NCBI GenBank assembly: GCA_948146395.1 | Contig: OX411557.1 | Coordinates: 29,335,236-29,399,235, forward strand | Length of the DNA stretch: 64,000 nt | Direction of reading: 5' to 3' | From: Fragum whitleyi | Taxonomy: Eukaryota > Mollusca > Bivalvia > Cardiida > Cardiidae | In this document: positions 48,912-60,129 of the stretch, piece after piece | How the letters are laid out: each line of letters begins with the position of its first letter | Numbering within the stretch: the stretch's first letter is position 1 | Translations under genes and position numbers: made by a program | Notes under the pieces: generated by a model | Database searches by the model: none | The model's input: only the letters and a program-made list of their open reading frames with translations | What the model was told of the DNA's origin: nothing

Positions 48912-49602
48912 AGTTTTATTGTAGCGGCATGCCGCATCTAGTAGTAGACTACGGCAATTATTGGTGCGGCATGCCGCATCTACGGCAATTATTGGTGCGG
49001 CGAATGCCGCACCTGCCGCACCCGTGTCTACGCCCATTTAATGGGGGATGTTTTAAAGTGCGTCATTTAGCTTGATTGGCAAAGAACATGTCGATAGCTC
49101 ACCGCGAAACAGTTGTAACTCCCTTTAACTATATAGGGAGTTACAACTGTTTCGTGCTGAGCCACCGATAAACCAGCACGTGGCTTTAAAGTCACATTGA
49201 AAATGTGCTTGCGTCTCAAAATTTGACTTATTGAACATGTGATTGTTTTATTTTTTCCGTTATCTACGTCATAGAAACAGGTTTTATAAGCTAACACATT
49301 TCGAACGTGATTTTGCAATGTTAACATTTGCTACACAAGGTGAAGGTCGATTCACGGTTTTGTCTCCCTAATCGACTGTCATTTCGTTTGTTCGTCCGCT
49401 CTTTCGTTCGTTCGACAAAAAGATCCAAAGCAAACAAACAAACAAACAATTAAACAACAACAACAATCCATCAGCTAGGTGATACTCCGTTTAGCCTTTG
49501 AATCAGTTTCAAATTTGCGACATTATAAGTGTATTTTCGTAAGATGTATTGTTTCGTTATGTGGAAACGGATGTTTTAGGGATTTTCAGAAACTTATTGT
49601 AT

Positions 49603-49634
<32 letters not shown>

Positions 49635-50068
49635 AATAATAACTTTATTTATTTCTCGCCCAACCGATAATCCATTTTAGGGCCTCTAAAGAAGTCTTCC
49701 TTTGTTTCGTTCATTTAATTTAAATGGCGTCATTGAACTGTTTAAAGATTATCCTTTAGGATTCTCAAAAAAATGATAATAATAAATCGTTCTCATGCTT
49801 TTAACAGCACAATCTCGCTGTGTGAAAGCTTTGGAAGACAGTAGAGCATAAGAGCATCGTGCACAGCCGTGTAGTCTGATCCTAGCCTTCATTACGTGAT
49901 TTCTGCCTAAGTATTTGGGAAAATAATCAATCTCAAATTTTTGCTGTTGACTTAGCCTTAGCATACAAGAGAGCCTAAGACAATCGTGCAGGCTTATCTA
50001 AGCCAATACTGCCTGTTTCTACGTTTGAAATTATTTAGGAAAATACTTGAGTCAAAATGGTTGAATTT
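48912..50068 (-). repeat. Array unit B: GCGGCATGCCGC repeat, Q, P (right arm)
   Basis: Inverse of 3259-4415. Hairpin at 49097-49162. The base paired with 4114 (49213) differs. 48715-48911 shows nothing recognisable. Confidence 0.7.
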
Positions 50069-50326
50069 TGTTTATTTGTTTGTGTGAGGTTTAACGCCAC
50101 TGGTACACATTGCCATTGTTTTCTGTCAACCATCACAGCCATAACATTTCAGACGTGTCACCAGCTGTCCATCCTATTTTGGTGTTCTTCTTATCATACA
50201 ACCAGACAAATGACTCATGTAACATTGACTTTTGTCGGATTGAAGCTCGCCTAGCCGGGGTTTGAATTCACGATGTCAGGGTTGACAGCCATACGCAAGA
50301 CCAACATGCTAGCTTGGCTAGGCGTT
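50069..50326 (-). repeat. SINE family A leading unit B (right arm)
   Basis: Inverse of 3001-3258. Confidence 0.85.
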
Positions 50327-53251
50327 TTTTTTTCTTTTAACAACATTTGTGACTGGCGCGCGAAAGGGACCATCTGGGTTGTGCGTCAAGTGTCGACCTG
50401 AGACTGCTTGAATTGTGCACTGCCTGACTAGGGTCGACACTTTTAGCACTTTGGTTTTTTTTCAATCTGTTTTTCAAATGTTTATACGCAAAGTGTCACA
50501 AATCAAATTCAACAGGGTAAAGGCAAATTATACGACAGCTTGTTATATAGATGGTCCAAGAATGAGAAAGGACGATATCAAGTGTGAAACGTAGCTCGGT
50601 GTTTGATTGTCAGCTTTGAGTTTAGACTATCGAAGCGCTCCGGAGCGTCTCCATCTTTTAAAACGCATTTGGTACTCTTTTTTAGCAGAATTTCTTGGTA
50701 TTGAATTGCCATTCTATTAATTTCTACATAAAGGCTCTGGAAAACTTATGCTGTAGAACACGTCTTTTTCGATATCATTTTTCAATTTCAATTTTTCGAT
50801 ATGGTCACTTTTGGTCCTTTTACTATACAAATATCCGTGTGATCCAATCCCATATGATATTTATTATGATATCACATGGATATTTTTAGAACAATGACAT
50901 GTGTTCTTTTAGAAACCTGCATTTCCGTTAGAAACAACGACATAAACAAGGCATATAGAGGTTACAAGATAAATATAATACGTGCTTAGTGTATTGTATG
51001 AAAAAAATATCTAACTCTGTTGTTGGAATCGACAGAACCTCGACAAATATCAATATACCCAACCTCGTTATATATTTTTGTCCATACAAAACAAAGTACG
51101 TACTATAAATTTACATGACCGGTCACAAACCTTTGATAAACGAATTAAGAATAAAAGTAGTCTTAGTATGAAACTGAACATTTTATTATCTTATCTGAAC
51201 ACGAAGTGCGAGATATCTCGGTCAGTGTCCGTGTCCCGTCCGTATGTGCGTCCAACCGTCTGTCTGCCTGTCGGTCCAACATTTTTTGATAGTTCAGCAT
51301 ACTTATTGTCATTTGATAAAGTATCACTTATAATGACGATATTTGTATGACAATATATAATATTAGAACAATGACATAATGTGGTAATTTTAGAGACGTG
51401 GCATAAAACTTCTTTTTCTGTTAGAAGCATTTTTTCTGGTATTGATCCACAAAGGTAAATAACGCTTATAAAATAGTCGGGTAACGGGTTAATGGTAGGA
51501 ACGCTACCCTACCCGATATCCGGGTACTCGAAAACTCGACCCAGCTCCAATTCTCACAAATATCGTACGTCTACCTATCATGTCAGATAGTCCGTTTCTG
51601 CTTGACGGACCACGCACTATTTTAAATGATTAAAAAAGCCCACTAATTCTTATTATCTCAAGATAAATAGGACTTTTCCTTTAATGTTCCCTACCCAAAG
51701 TAGAAATTAAATGTTCTTTCTTTTGTTAAGAGAATCGCATTTTCCCTACAAATATTGTGACGATATACGCCATCCGGACAAAGCAAAGGCCGTGTCTTTT
51801 AAAAAAAGCCGAAAACGTGCACATGGGGATTGCATCCGCTCTTTCAAGAATAGTACATTGTCAGGAAAGGGGACATCAACAGCAAGCAATTTTCAAAATC
51901 CTAAATCAATGAGCTAGATGAATATCATTGCTAGTCCCCGTTCATTTATTTAGAAACTTACGACTATTTTACGCTAACTAACAGGTTAATGAAGACGTTC
52001 AGCTTGTGTCATTCAGCTTGATTAGCGAGTAACATATCATTGGCTTAGCGCGAAGCAGTTGTCACTCCCTATAAGCATATGGAGGAGTTACAACTGTTTC
52101 TCGCTACCGATATGCCAACACGGCGCTTAAAAGTCGCATTGAAACTGTGTTTTGTCTCAGTATTTGACTTATTGATTTTTTTTTCGATTTTGTCCGTTAT
52201 CTACGTCATAGAAACAGGTTTTATAAGCTAATACATTTCGAACGTGATTCTGCAATGTTAACAGCTTGCCATACAATGTGAAGGACGAATCACGGTTTTG
52301 TCTCCCTGATCGACTGTCAGTTCGTTCGTCCGTTCGCCCAAGGAAATCCTTTAAACGATGGCCCCTCCGTTTAGCTTTAACATTACTACATTTTTTTTAA
52401 AAAAAATTAAATTTGCAAGTCGTTGTGTTTCATTCAAGTGGAAACGATTGTTTTAGGGATATTCAATTATCTTGTGTATTTCCCTCGCACCCGACAATTT
52501 TACGATAAAAATGGTCTCTACCTCAAAACGTGAATAAGCCCAAATTGTAACTTGTTTCGTCATTTAAAATTACATCATCGAAGTAGTTTAGAGATAATTC
52601 TTTAACGTTTTATAGAAGAAAATCCATAAATCATCCCCATGATATTCACAGCATTACCTTGCTGCTTATTAAAGATTTTGTAGACTGTAGAGTCCAAGAG
52701 CATCCTGCCACGCCGTACAGTTTGATTCTAGCCTACATCAAGAGCGTAAATACCATTACGCACATTACACAAGAACGTAATACAAGATAAATTCTCTGTC
52801 GCAAAATATCGTTGATGAATGATCAAAACATCGTCACTACAGTTTTTCAAACTGAAGTCACGATATTTTTGCCATTCATCAATGTTGAAATCATTAAAAT
52901 TTTCTGTGGACCCCTAACCCTGTCCCCCACTTCTCGCCAAAAGGAGCAGATGGCCTTCAATTGATCAGGGACTCTGTATATTGAGGGTCCGTGGTATGAT
53001 TAAGTTACCCCTATTCCCTTTGTATTGTCGGGTGGTCGCCAATTTTGTGCGTATGAATTTTAGAATCCTAGCTACGCCAATGTTCATAACATGATATTTT
53101 TTGTTCACAAAAGCCTTGGCAGATAGCAGAGCCTAAGGCCATCGTGCTGGATCATCTTATCCTTTAATTACTACTTTTCAAGTTTGAAATTATTTAGGAA
53201 AATGCTTGAGTCAAACTTGATGAAAGGTGCCCCCCCCAATTGATATTACTT
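50327..53251 (-). repeat. Array unit A (right arm)
   Basis: Inverse of 76-3000: 3' end 50327-50811, H3+H4 50812-51103, link 51104-51706, Q/R1 51707-52342 (hairpin 52043-52106), P 52343-53251. Confidence 0.7.
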
Positions 53252-53507
53252 TTTCTGTATGTTTCTTTGTATGGGGTTTAACGGCACTTTCAACACCATT
53301 GTAGTTATATCTCGGCGGCTGGTGCATCTTATACATGGTTTCCTTTCGTTTCTCACACCAATATAACCACAACATTTATCCTTGTAACAAGCCGCTCATC
53401 CTTCATTGGCGGACTTTTTATCATACACCCATTGGTGGGAGACACACGACGCATGTCACATTGACTTTCGTCAGATGAAAGTTGGCCTAGTCGTGATTCG
53501 AGAACCT
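53252..53507 (-). repeat. SINE family A spanning the edge of the palindrome
   Basis: The tail (GTTTCTTTGTATGGGGTTTA ACGGC) starts at 53252 and the body runs through 53326 without a break: GCTCATCCTTCATTGGCGGA, CATTGACTTTCGTCAGATGA, GTTGGCCTAGTCGTGATTCG. The tRNA-like head is truncated. The element proves that 53326 is not a biological junction. Confidence 0.85.
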
Positions 53508-54135
53508 AGATTAACACCGTTTAATTACATCACTTCCAAAACATTGCAGAAAAATTACGGGTCCACTACCTTAAATGATCCATCATTCTACAAACCCTTC
53601 CAAAATGACGTCACAGTGGAGTAACAGCTGTTTTTTGCAAAGATTATACAAAACGAAAAAATGTGGACCATTTCAAATTCAAAGAATTTTAATCGCAAAT
53701 CTAATGTTCATTTAATTGAAAATAGACTACAAATGTTTTAGAAATTTTTGGGAAAAAGAGAGCAATTCTGTTTTGTAGGCTAAAAATATTGTTTGATACA
53801 TTTCAATTATGTACAATCGACCAAAGGTAACCTTGGGAAATCTTTAATTCGTGTTAATCCTATAGAGAATAACATGATAGTGTCTTAAAATATTAATGTT
53901 ATCAGTCGAGGTTTGGAGAATTTATCATGACGAAGCTTTGCCGAGTCATGATAATATCTCTCTGTCGAGACCTTTTTCGCGCTTAATTATAATTAAACCC
54001 TTAAAAATCAAAGAAATTCGGATGAAAAGGTAAGCAAATTGTTTCTAAATAAAAAAAGACTGCCTGATATCATTTTATGTTATCAGACAGGTGATATCAG
54101 GTCAATACAAGTTTCGTTGCATTTTAAAATCTATC
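53507..54135 (-). repeat. Diverged array module S outside the palindrome
   Basis: Colinear with 44252-44871: ATTACGGGTCCACT, GATTATACAAAACGAA, TTCAAAGAATTTTAATCGCA, TTATCATGACGAAGC, TTATCAGACAGGTGATATCA. By eye the two copies are similar over their whole length but clearly diverged. The array thus continues past the palindrome on the same strand. Confidence 0.75.
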
Positions 54136-54704
54136 GTCGAGAACAGCAAACGAATCGTCGATATGCTAGTAATACTAATTTCAATTTCGAGGTTTCAGAA
54201 CTAGTTCAGTACATACCTTTTGTATCCAAGACAGATCTTTTCGTTAGAGATGGGCTCATTCTCCGCATTCCATTCCACCCAAAAACTATTTATTTTGACT
54301 CTACACTTATTTCCACAGAAAATTTCGTTTGTAACATATTGTTAGTGTTTTCACAATCTTTTATATAGGAGCCTGTGCGTGACATTTCCAACAATTTCAA
54401 ATGTGTGCCCATCAAAGACTCTGGCCAGCCTGTGCATCTGCACAGTCTGGCCAAGGTCTTCACTTTTGCGCTTTGTAGAATGGTAGGGCCGAAAAGTATC
54501 TTTAGAAAGTGAGGCAAACTTTCAAATAAAACATGTGGCAGTCAAGCTTGGTTATTGTTGACCCTTCTTGCACATGTCAAATTGTTGATAATGTCAGGCG
54601 CAAGCTCATACTATATTTGTCGTCTGCATTCGCCTGGATTTCCCCCTTTTCTTTTCCTTTTTCGTGAATTTTACTTTTCTAAAACATGTAGAAGAAATGG
54701 TTTG
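54136..54704. other. Unassigned, with one strong hairpin
   Basis: No element or gene recognised. The ORF at 54039-54368 begins in module S and has no domain. A hairpin at 54423-54452 has stem GGCCAG-c-CTGTGCA, loop TC, and TGCACAG-t-CTGGCC: 13 pairs with one opposed mismatch. Confidence 0.55.
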
Positions 54705-54985
54705 TTTATTTGAATGGGTTTTACGCCGCTTTCAATAATTTCGCAGTTATATCGCGGCGGCCAGAACACGTAACAATGGATTCCTGGTATTTCTTTTACC
54801 TGTACTACCATTACACCCTTTCCTAGCCTCCGACTGCTATCTCACATAGGTTTACGATTATCTACCCATTAGTGAGAGACAAACGTCGGAAAGGATATTT
54901 GCCGCAACCGGGGATCGAACCCACGACTTCCAGATTGGAAGTCTTATGCCTAACCAACTGCGCTATGGTGGCTTCTGTAGAAGAA
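54705..54985 (-). repeat. tRNA-derived SINE related to family A, full length
   Basis: On the minus strand: head GCCACCATAGCGCAGTTGGT (A box TAGCGCAGTTGGTTAGG), ACTTCCAATCTGGAAGT in the anticodon position, B box GGGTTCGATCCCC, body with GAGACAAACGTC-type sequence, and tail GGCGTAAAACCCATTC plus AAATAAACAAACC. The head pairs imperfectly as a tRNA, so it is a retroposon and not a tRNA gene. Confidence 0.8.
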
Positions 54986-56094
54986 ATGGAATGTTGGTCG
55001 TAGGTGTGCTCTACCTGCAGTGACTTTGTGGAGACCACGTGGCTCATTCAGAACATCGCTCGGACTTCTCCGTAAACTGGAAGTCATCTGGTACTTATGT
55101 TTTGTAAACCTCGGACGTAAGCGTATTAATTTTGGTTTGCGTTTTAAGTAAATTGGCTTCTGGTAGTAGGCTTATACGGCAAAAACGCTAGAAGAAAGCA
55201 ACTACTTCAATGCTTTCCCATCGTCTTATGGAGATCTTGAGGGTATATAAAAATTTGAAAACAAAACGCAATGAAAGATGATAAGCGAAAGTTTGAATCT
55301 AGTTTTCTTTGATTTTGATTTACTTAGCAACGCAATCTCGATATTTGTGACGTCATGTTAACGTCATGTTAGTGCCAAACGACGCGCTTTTATGGCTGAT
55401 TCCTATTTAGCTCCGAACTGTATCCAGAATTGCATAGGATTGTGAGATCTGATTTACAAGGAAAAAAAAATACCGGACGGTTGCAGTTCGATGACGGAAA
55501 CAATGCGATACTTTTGCGACGTCCACAGGGAATACAGCCTCTTATCTATCAAAAAATGTGTTTAACTTTTTGTGAAGCTAAATCACGAACATAGACGCTT
55601 GATCTACGAAACCCGGACATCCTTCGGATGATCGCATTGACGCTTTGGTCCACCACGAGGGGACCGAACATGTTTCGGGTTACGGCGAATAAATATGGGC
55701 CGTAAGGACTCCGTAAGCAAAAGAAAACTAGGCTTAATTTACAATGTGCACAATTTCAATAAATTGATTTAAAGGAAGAGTTTTAAGACACCAGAAACTC
55801 TAGGATCTTATAGAGGTGAATTACCGAATCAATTGACTTAAGTTATAACACATGCGCTAAATTAACAACGTAGTGATAATGTAACACTTGAAACGTAAAA
55901 ATCGGCATATGTTTGGATATAGGTCTAATAGTATATCTTTTGTTTTGAAGGAAGGAATTTAAATTTCTGGTAAATTGATTGTTGTTTTTCTATTTAAATG
56001 ATTGAACTACTTAAGACATAAATATGAAGATATACTATAAACTCAATATTTTCTTATTATCATATTGTCTTGTTATCTTATTTTTTAAATATAT
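54986..56094. other. No gene or known repeat seen
   Basis: AT-rich single-copy sequence in this window. A slightly GC-richer stretch at 55610-55700 (CGGACATCCTTCGGATGATC) has a short CATCCTTCGGATG hairpin. No open frame of interest. Confidence 0.5.
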
Positions 56095-56225
56095 ATGTGA
56101 CTCGTCAAGCGAAAGGGAACCATCTGGAGAGTGGGTAAAGTGTCTTATCTTATTCTATTAAATAAATATGTGACCCGTCAAGCGAAAAGGGACCATCTGG
56201 GAAGTGCGTAAAGTGTCGACATTCT
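56095..56225 (+). repeat. Two tandem copies of dispersed 'GACCCGTCAAGCGAAA' fragment
   Basis: TGTGACTCGTCAAGCGAAAG with AACCATCTGGAGAGTG, then about 65 bp later TGTGACCCGTCAAGCGAAAA with GACCATCTGGGAAGTGCG. The same fragment ends array units A and C (near 2940-2985 and 10760-10798) and lies at 63262-63302. No gene in 56226-56757. Confidence 0.65.
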
Positions 56226-56757
56226 GGGAATGTCTCCCTCGAATTATTATATTCAGTAATTTACTTAGAGGATATTGAATAAGTGGTCATAGAATAACAA
56301 ATTTATCAAACGAGTCTTCTATAAACGGATAAAAACGAGGCTGTGCCGAGTTTTTATCTGTTTTAGATGACGAGTTTAATAAATGCTGTATTTTATGAGC
56401 AAACATTTTATATTCTATTTATAATATTACCTTTAAAAAAAGATTTAATTTATATTTTGCTCTTCTCCTTATCATTATAATCAGAATTATTATTATTAAG
56501 ATACACATAAAATGTACAACAACAAGCGTAAACATACATAGAGATTAGCACATGATAACAGAGTATTTTTATCCGAAAGAAAAAAAAAAAGTCAAAACGC
56601 AGAACTATGTTTTAAACATATAACTCTCTTCACTTCACTATTCAAAAACTGCTTTCATGTGTTCGTAGCTTCTAAAATGAAACTTTTAAAATTTTCTCTT
56701 GGTCGCTATAGATCTGATTTCCAGCCCCGATAACCATAACAAGTACAAGAGGATCCT

Positions 56758-56870
56758 GATAATGGCAACTCTATTGCTATAAACCAGAAGTTACTAATAA
56801 TGGCAATTCTATTGCTGTAAACCAGAAGTTACTGAAAATGGCAACTCTATTGCTATGAACCAGAAGTCAG
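56758..56870 (+). repeat. 38-bp tandem repeat, three copies
   Basis: ATAATGGCAACTCTATTGCT ATAAACCAGAAGTTACTA three times with two to three changes each. The left end of the second inverted duplication (56866) falls inside the last copy. Confidence 0.75.
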
Positions 56871-57590
56871 AGCCCAAAGAGAATCTTATTGATATTGGAA
56901 AGGTTATTTTCAAAATCACACGAAATAGGAACAATTATAAGTATCTTGTTTACACTCTTAAGGCAATAAATATGTCAAGAGGACGAATAAGAGCCATAGG
57001 AGCATTATGGCCCTTTTGTTCTTAATGCGGCGTTCAAATTCATTCGAACGTTTTCGCTATATCGTATCATTTTTATTTTCGGTCAAAATGAATAGTAAAA
57101 ATGATCGTTTAATTTTAGCTCGACTAGGCATAGTCCTGTGTGATACAGCTAACAAACAGCATCGTGAAATTGACAAGGTGAATTATTTTTGGAATGGAAT
57201 TGAATGAGTGTGACGAGTGAGTTTTAGGTGAAATTAATGGGAGGTAATATTTATCACCTCTCTATAGTAAAATATGCACACAAGTTCAATTTATACCTTT
57301 CTATTTCTCCAAGAGCCAATCAGACGCTTACAATTTCAAAATTGTCATTGAAATCGCATTTTTTTCATTTATATTCATTTTGAATGTTGCTGTTGATGTT
57401 ACCTTTTTTAAAGTCATTTTGGAGCGTTTTTGAGTGGTTTGTTTGAGTATTTGGAATGAGTGGATGGAGGGCTGAGTGAGTGACTTAGAACGGTTTTGAT
57501 TGGAATGAGTGTCAAACTCACGATGTAACTAACTGTATCATATCATGCCTTTGACGTTTGTACTATGAGATATACCTTTCCTACAGCAGC

Positions 57591-58001
57591 GTAGTGTAAA
57601 GTTGTGCAGTGCAGTCGGTGTAATGTAGTGCAGTGCAGTATAATGTATTGTATTGTATTGTATTGTATTGTAGTGCAGTGCAGTGCAGTACAGTGTAGTG
57701 TAGTGCAGTGTAGTGTAGTGATATGTAGTGCAGCGCAGTACAGTGTAGTGTAATATAATGTAGTGCGGTACAGTGTAGTGTTATGTAATGTAGTGCAGTG
57801 TAGCGTAGTGTAGTGTAGTGATATGTAGTGCAGCGCAGTACTAGTGTAATGTAATGTAGTGCGGTACAGTGTAGTGTTATGTAATGTAGTGCAGTAAAGT
57901 GTAGTGTAATGTAGTGCAGTGCAGTACAATGTAGTTTAGCGTTGTGTTATATTGTGCAGTGCAGCGTTTTGTAATTCTAGTGCAGTGCAATGAAGCGTAG
58001 T
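57591..58001 (-). repeat. Pentanucleotide satellite (GTAGT/GCAGT), left copy
   Basis: About 410 bp of GTAGTGCAGT-type pentamers with TATTG variants at one end. The long ORF (128 codons of Thr-Leu-His-Cys-Tyr repeats) is satellite read-through, not protein. Confidence 0.85.
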
Positions 58002-58043
58002 GGCGTCCCAAACAGTACACGATACAAGCTACAACATACTTAC

Positions 58044-58137
58044 CCCCATTGTCGTTCACGATCTGAGCAAGACTTGATAAATTCGGTGTGGCAAGGACAG
58101 CCGCAGCTAGTAGAAGATTGAGCTTTCTAAAGGCCAT
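58044..58137 (-). pseudogene. Orphan inverted copy of signal-peptide exon 1
   Basis: Identical in translation to exon 1 at 59540-59633 (starts MAFRKLNLLLAAAV), with the same GTAAGT donor on the minus strand. Reading leftward no exon 2 homologue (Thr-rich, ECVCEPC) is found before the arm ends at 56866 or in the 2.5 kb beyond it. If this arm is real, the copy is a promoter-plus-first-exon fragment without a body. If it is an artefact, it does not exist in the genome. Confidence 0.7.
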
Positions 58138-58273
58138 TGCAATTTTTTGACACTTAGATTTTCTGTAAATGGATGAAAGAATTTATAAATACATAAATAG
58201 ATAAATAAATATATGAAATATATAGAAATAGATGAAAAAGAATAAATAGCTAGATAAAAAATAAATGTATAAG

Positions 58274-58344
<71 letters not shown>

Positions 58345-58345
58345 A
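58274..58345 (+). repeat. (TAAA)18 microsatellite, left arm of IR2
   Basis: Eighteen perfect units. The partner in the right arm has 23. Confidence 0.9.
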
Positions 58346-58716
58346 ATGAAAAAAAAACACACAAACCTTTGCAGAAAATTTTTTGAATGTATAATTGATC
58401 ATAGTTATAACAACATAAATGATAAAATCATTATTCAAAAAAGGTAGCTCATTTAGCTATCATCACACAAACAACACAATGAAGAATATATTTAAATTAA
58501 CCAACAAAAGTTATCTAGGAAAACCTGCCTATATAGCAAGAACTTTCAGCTGTCTTAAACAGAATGGACAAAAGGAACAATTTATGGCGAATCTACACTT
58601 AATTAAAAAAAATTTCAACCGTAAATTCAAAGGGCGTTGGAATAGAAAAAGCAAGTGAGAAATATTGTAAAAAAAACTTTGCGAAAAAAAGATGTTGTTT
58701 GAAACAAGCGATTTTT

Positions 58717-58939
58717 GCATGATAATAGATAAATTATTTTAATGATAGCTTCTATTTTTCAACATATGTATTATGCGTCATTCAGGAAAAGCTGCCTGGA
58801 TGACAGAAAAATTACCGATAGATACACCTCAATACTAATAAATGCAAAAATTATAATTTATACAACACGACAAATGGATGCTTTGTATTCTTTATAATAC
58901 TTTTTTCAAACCAGTTTTATATGCATTGAGGGGGGAAAG
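58717..58939. other. Loop of second inverted duplication
   Basis: 223 bp, present once: AT-rich sequence with no ORF. It separates the IR2 arms, unlike the 4-nt centre of the large palindrome. Confidence 0.9.
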
Positions 58940-59311
58940 AAAAATCGCTTGTTTCAAACAACATCTTTTTTTTCGCAAAGTTTTTTTTACAATATTTCTC
59001 ACTTGCTTTTTCTATTCCAACGCCATTTGAATTTACGGTTGAAATTTTTTTTAATTAAGTGTAGATTCGCCATAAATTGTTCCTTTTGTCCATTCTGTTT
59101 AAGACAGCTGAAAGTTCTTGCTATATAGGCAGGTTTTCCTAGATAACTTTTGTTGGTTAATTTAAATATATTCTTCATTGTGTTGTTTGTGTGATGATAG
59201 CTAAATGAGCTACCTTTTTTGAATAATGATTTTATCATTTATGTTGTTATAACTATGATCAATTATACATTCAAAAAATTTTCTGCAAAGGTTTGTGTGT
59301 TTTTTTTTCAT

Positions 59312-59312
59312 T

Positions 59313-59403
<91 letters not shown>
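59312..59403 (+). repeat. (TTTA)23 microsatellite, upstream of exon 1
   Basis: Twenty-three units followed by imperfect TTTA/TCTA sequence to about 59500, ending at the splice acceptor of the first coding exon. Confidence 0.9.
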
Positions 59404-59539
59404 CTTATACATTTATTTTTTATCTAGCTATTTATTCTTTTTCATCTATTTCTATATATTTCATATATTTATTTATCTATTTATGTATTTATAAATTCTT
59501 TCATCCATTTACAGAAAATCTAAGTGTCAAAAAATTGCA

Positions 59540-59633
59540 ATGGCCTTTAGAAAGCTCAATCTTCTACTAGCTGCGGCTGTCCTTGCCACACCGAATTTAT
59601 CAAGTCTTGCTCAGATCGTGAACGACAATGGGG
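59540..59633 (+). CDS. Exon 1 (coding part) of secreted Thr-rich, possibly collagen-like protein
   Basis: Thirty-one codons plus one base. The N terminus MAFRKLNLLLAAAVLATPNL has a basic start and a hydrophobic core, followed by SSLA-Q, a plausible signal-peptidase site, then IVNDNG. The exon ends in AATGGGG with a strong GTAAGT donor at 59634-59639, giving a phase-1 junction. Upstream, TTCTTTCATCCATTTACAG (ending 59514) is a good acceptor, so the exon probably starts at 59515 after an intron in the 5' leader. Only the ATG at 59540 gives the signal peptide. The product is expected to enter the secretory pathway. Intron 1 (2.56 kb) opens with the pentanucleotide satellite. The exon is duplicated in inverse at 58044-58137. 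No promoter was identified. Confidence 0.65.
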
Positions 59634-59675
59634 GTAAGTATGTTGTAGCTTGTATCGTGTACTGTTTGGGACGCC

Positions 59676-60086
59676 ACTACGCTTCATTGCACTGCACTAG
59701 AATTACAAAACGCTGCACTGCACAATATAACACAACGCTAAACTACATTGTACTGCACTGCACTACATTACACTACACTTTACTGCACTACATTACATAA
59801 CACTACACTGTACCGCACTACATTACATTACACTAGTACTGCGCTGCACTACATATCACTACACTACACTACGCTACACTGCACTACATTACATAACACT
59901 ACACTGTACCGCACTACATTATATTACACTACACTGTACTGCGCTGCACTACATATCACTACACTACACTGCACTACACTACACTGTACTGCACTGCACT
60001 GCACTACAATACAATACAATACAATACATTATACTGCACTGCACTACATTACACCGACTGCACTGCACAACTTTACACTACGCTGC
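59676..60086 (+). repeat. Pentanucleotide satellite (ACTGC/ACTAC), right copy, in intron 1
   Basis: Begins about 40 bp after the exon 1 donor. Has four CAATA units at its distal end where the inverted copy has five. Confidence 0.85.
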
Positions 60087-60129
60087 TGTAGGAAAGGTAT
60101 ATCTCATAGTACAAACGTCAAAGGCATGA

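Larger units (their letters stand above)
26666..53326 (-). repeat. Right arm of 53-kb spacerless palindrome (IR1), probably the native copy
   Basis: This is the reverse complement of 1-26661. The right end at 53326 is not a sequence junction. It is only the partner of base 1, and the SINE that covers it continues to about 53507. The array module beyond it is homologous to 44252-44871 in the same orientation. That makes this arm contiguous with the rest of the locus and suggests it is the genuine copy. Confidence 0.95.
56866..58716 (-). repeat. Left arm of second inverted duplication (IR2)
   Basis: Reverse complement of 58940-60806. Base i pairs with 117672-i at the outside, 117677-i inside the pentanucleotide array and 117657-i inside the TAAA run. 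Differences: one extra TATTG unit here (about 57648-57672), 18 versus 23 TAAA units, 58632 G versus T, and one homopolymer base near 58684. It holds an orphan copy of the signal-peptide exon and a repeat X copy at 57150-57540. Confidence 0.95.

Noticed and set aside
54900..54985. A functional tRNA on the minus strand (Gly-like TCC loop)
   Set aside because: Acceptor, anticodon and T stems contain mismatches, and a SINE body with a GGCGTAAAACC tail is attached.
58107..59570. Ile/Tyr/Leu/Phe-rich ORFs as membrane proteins
   Set aside because: Read-through of the TTTA microsatellite.
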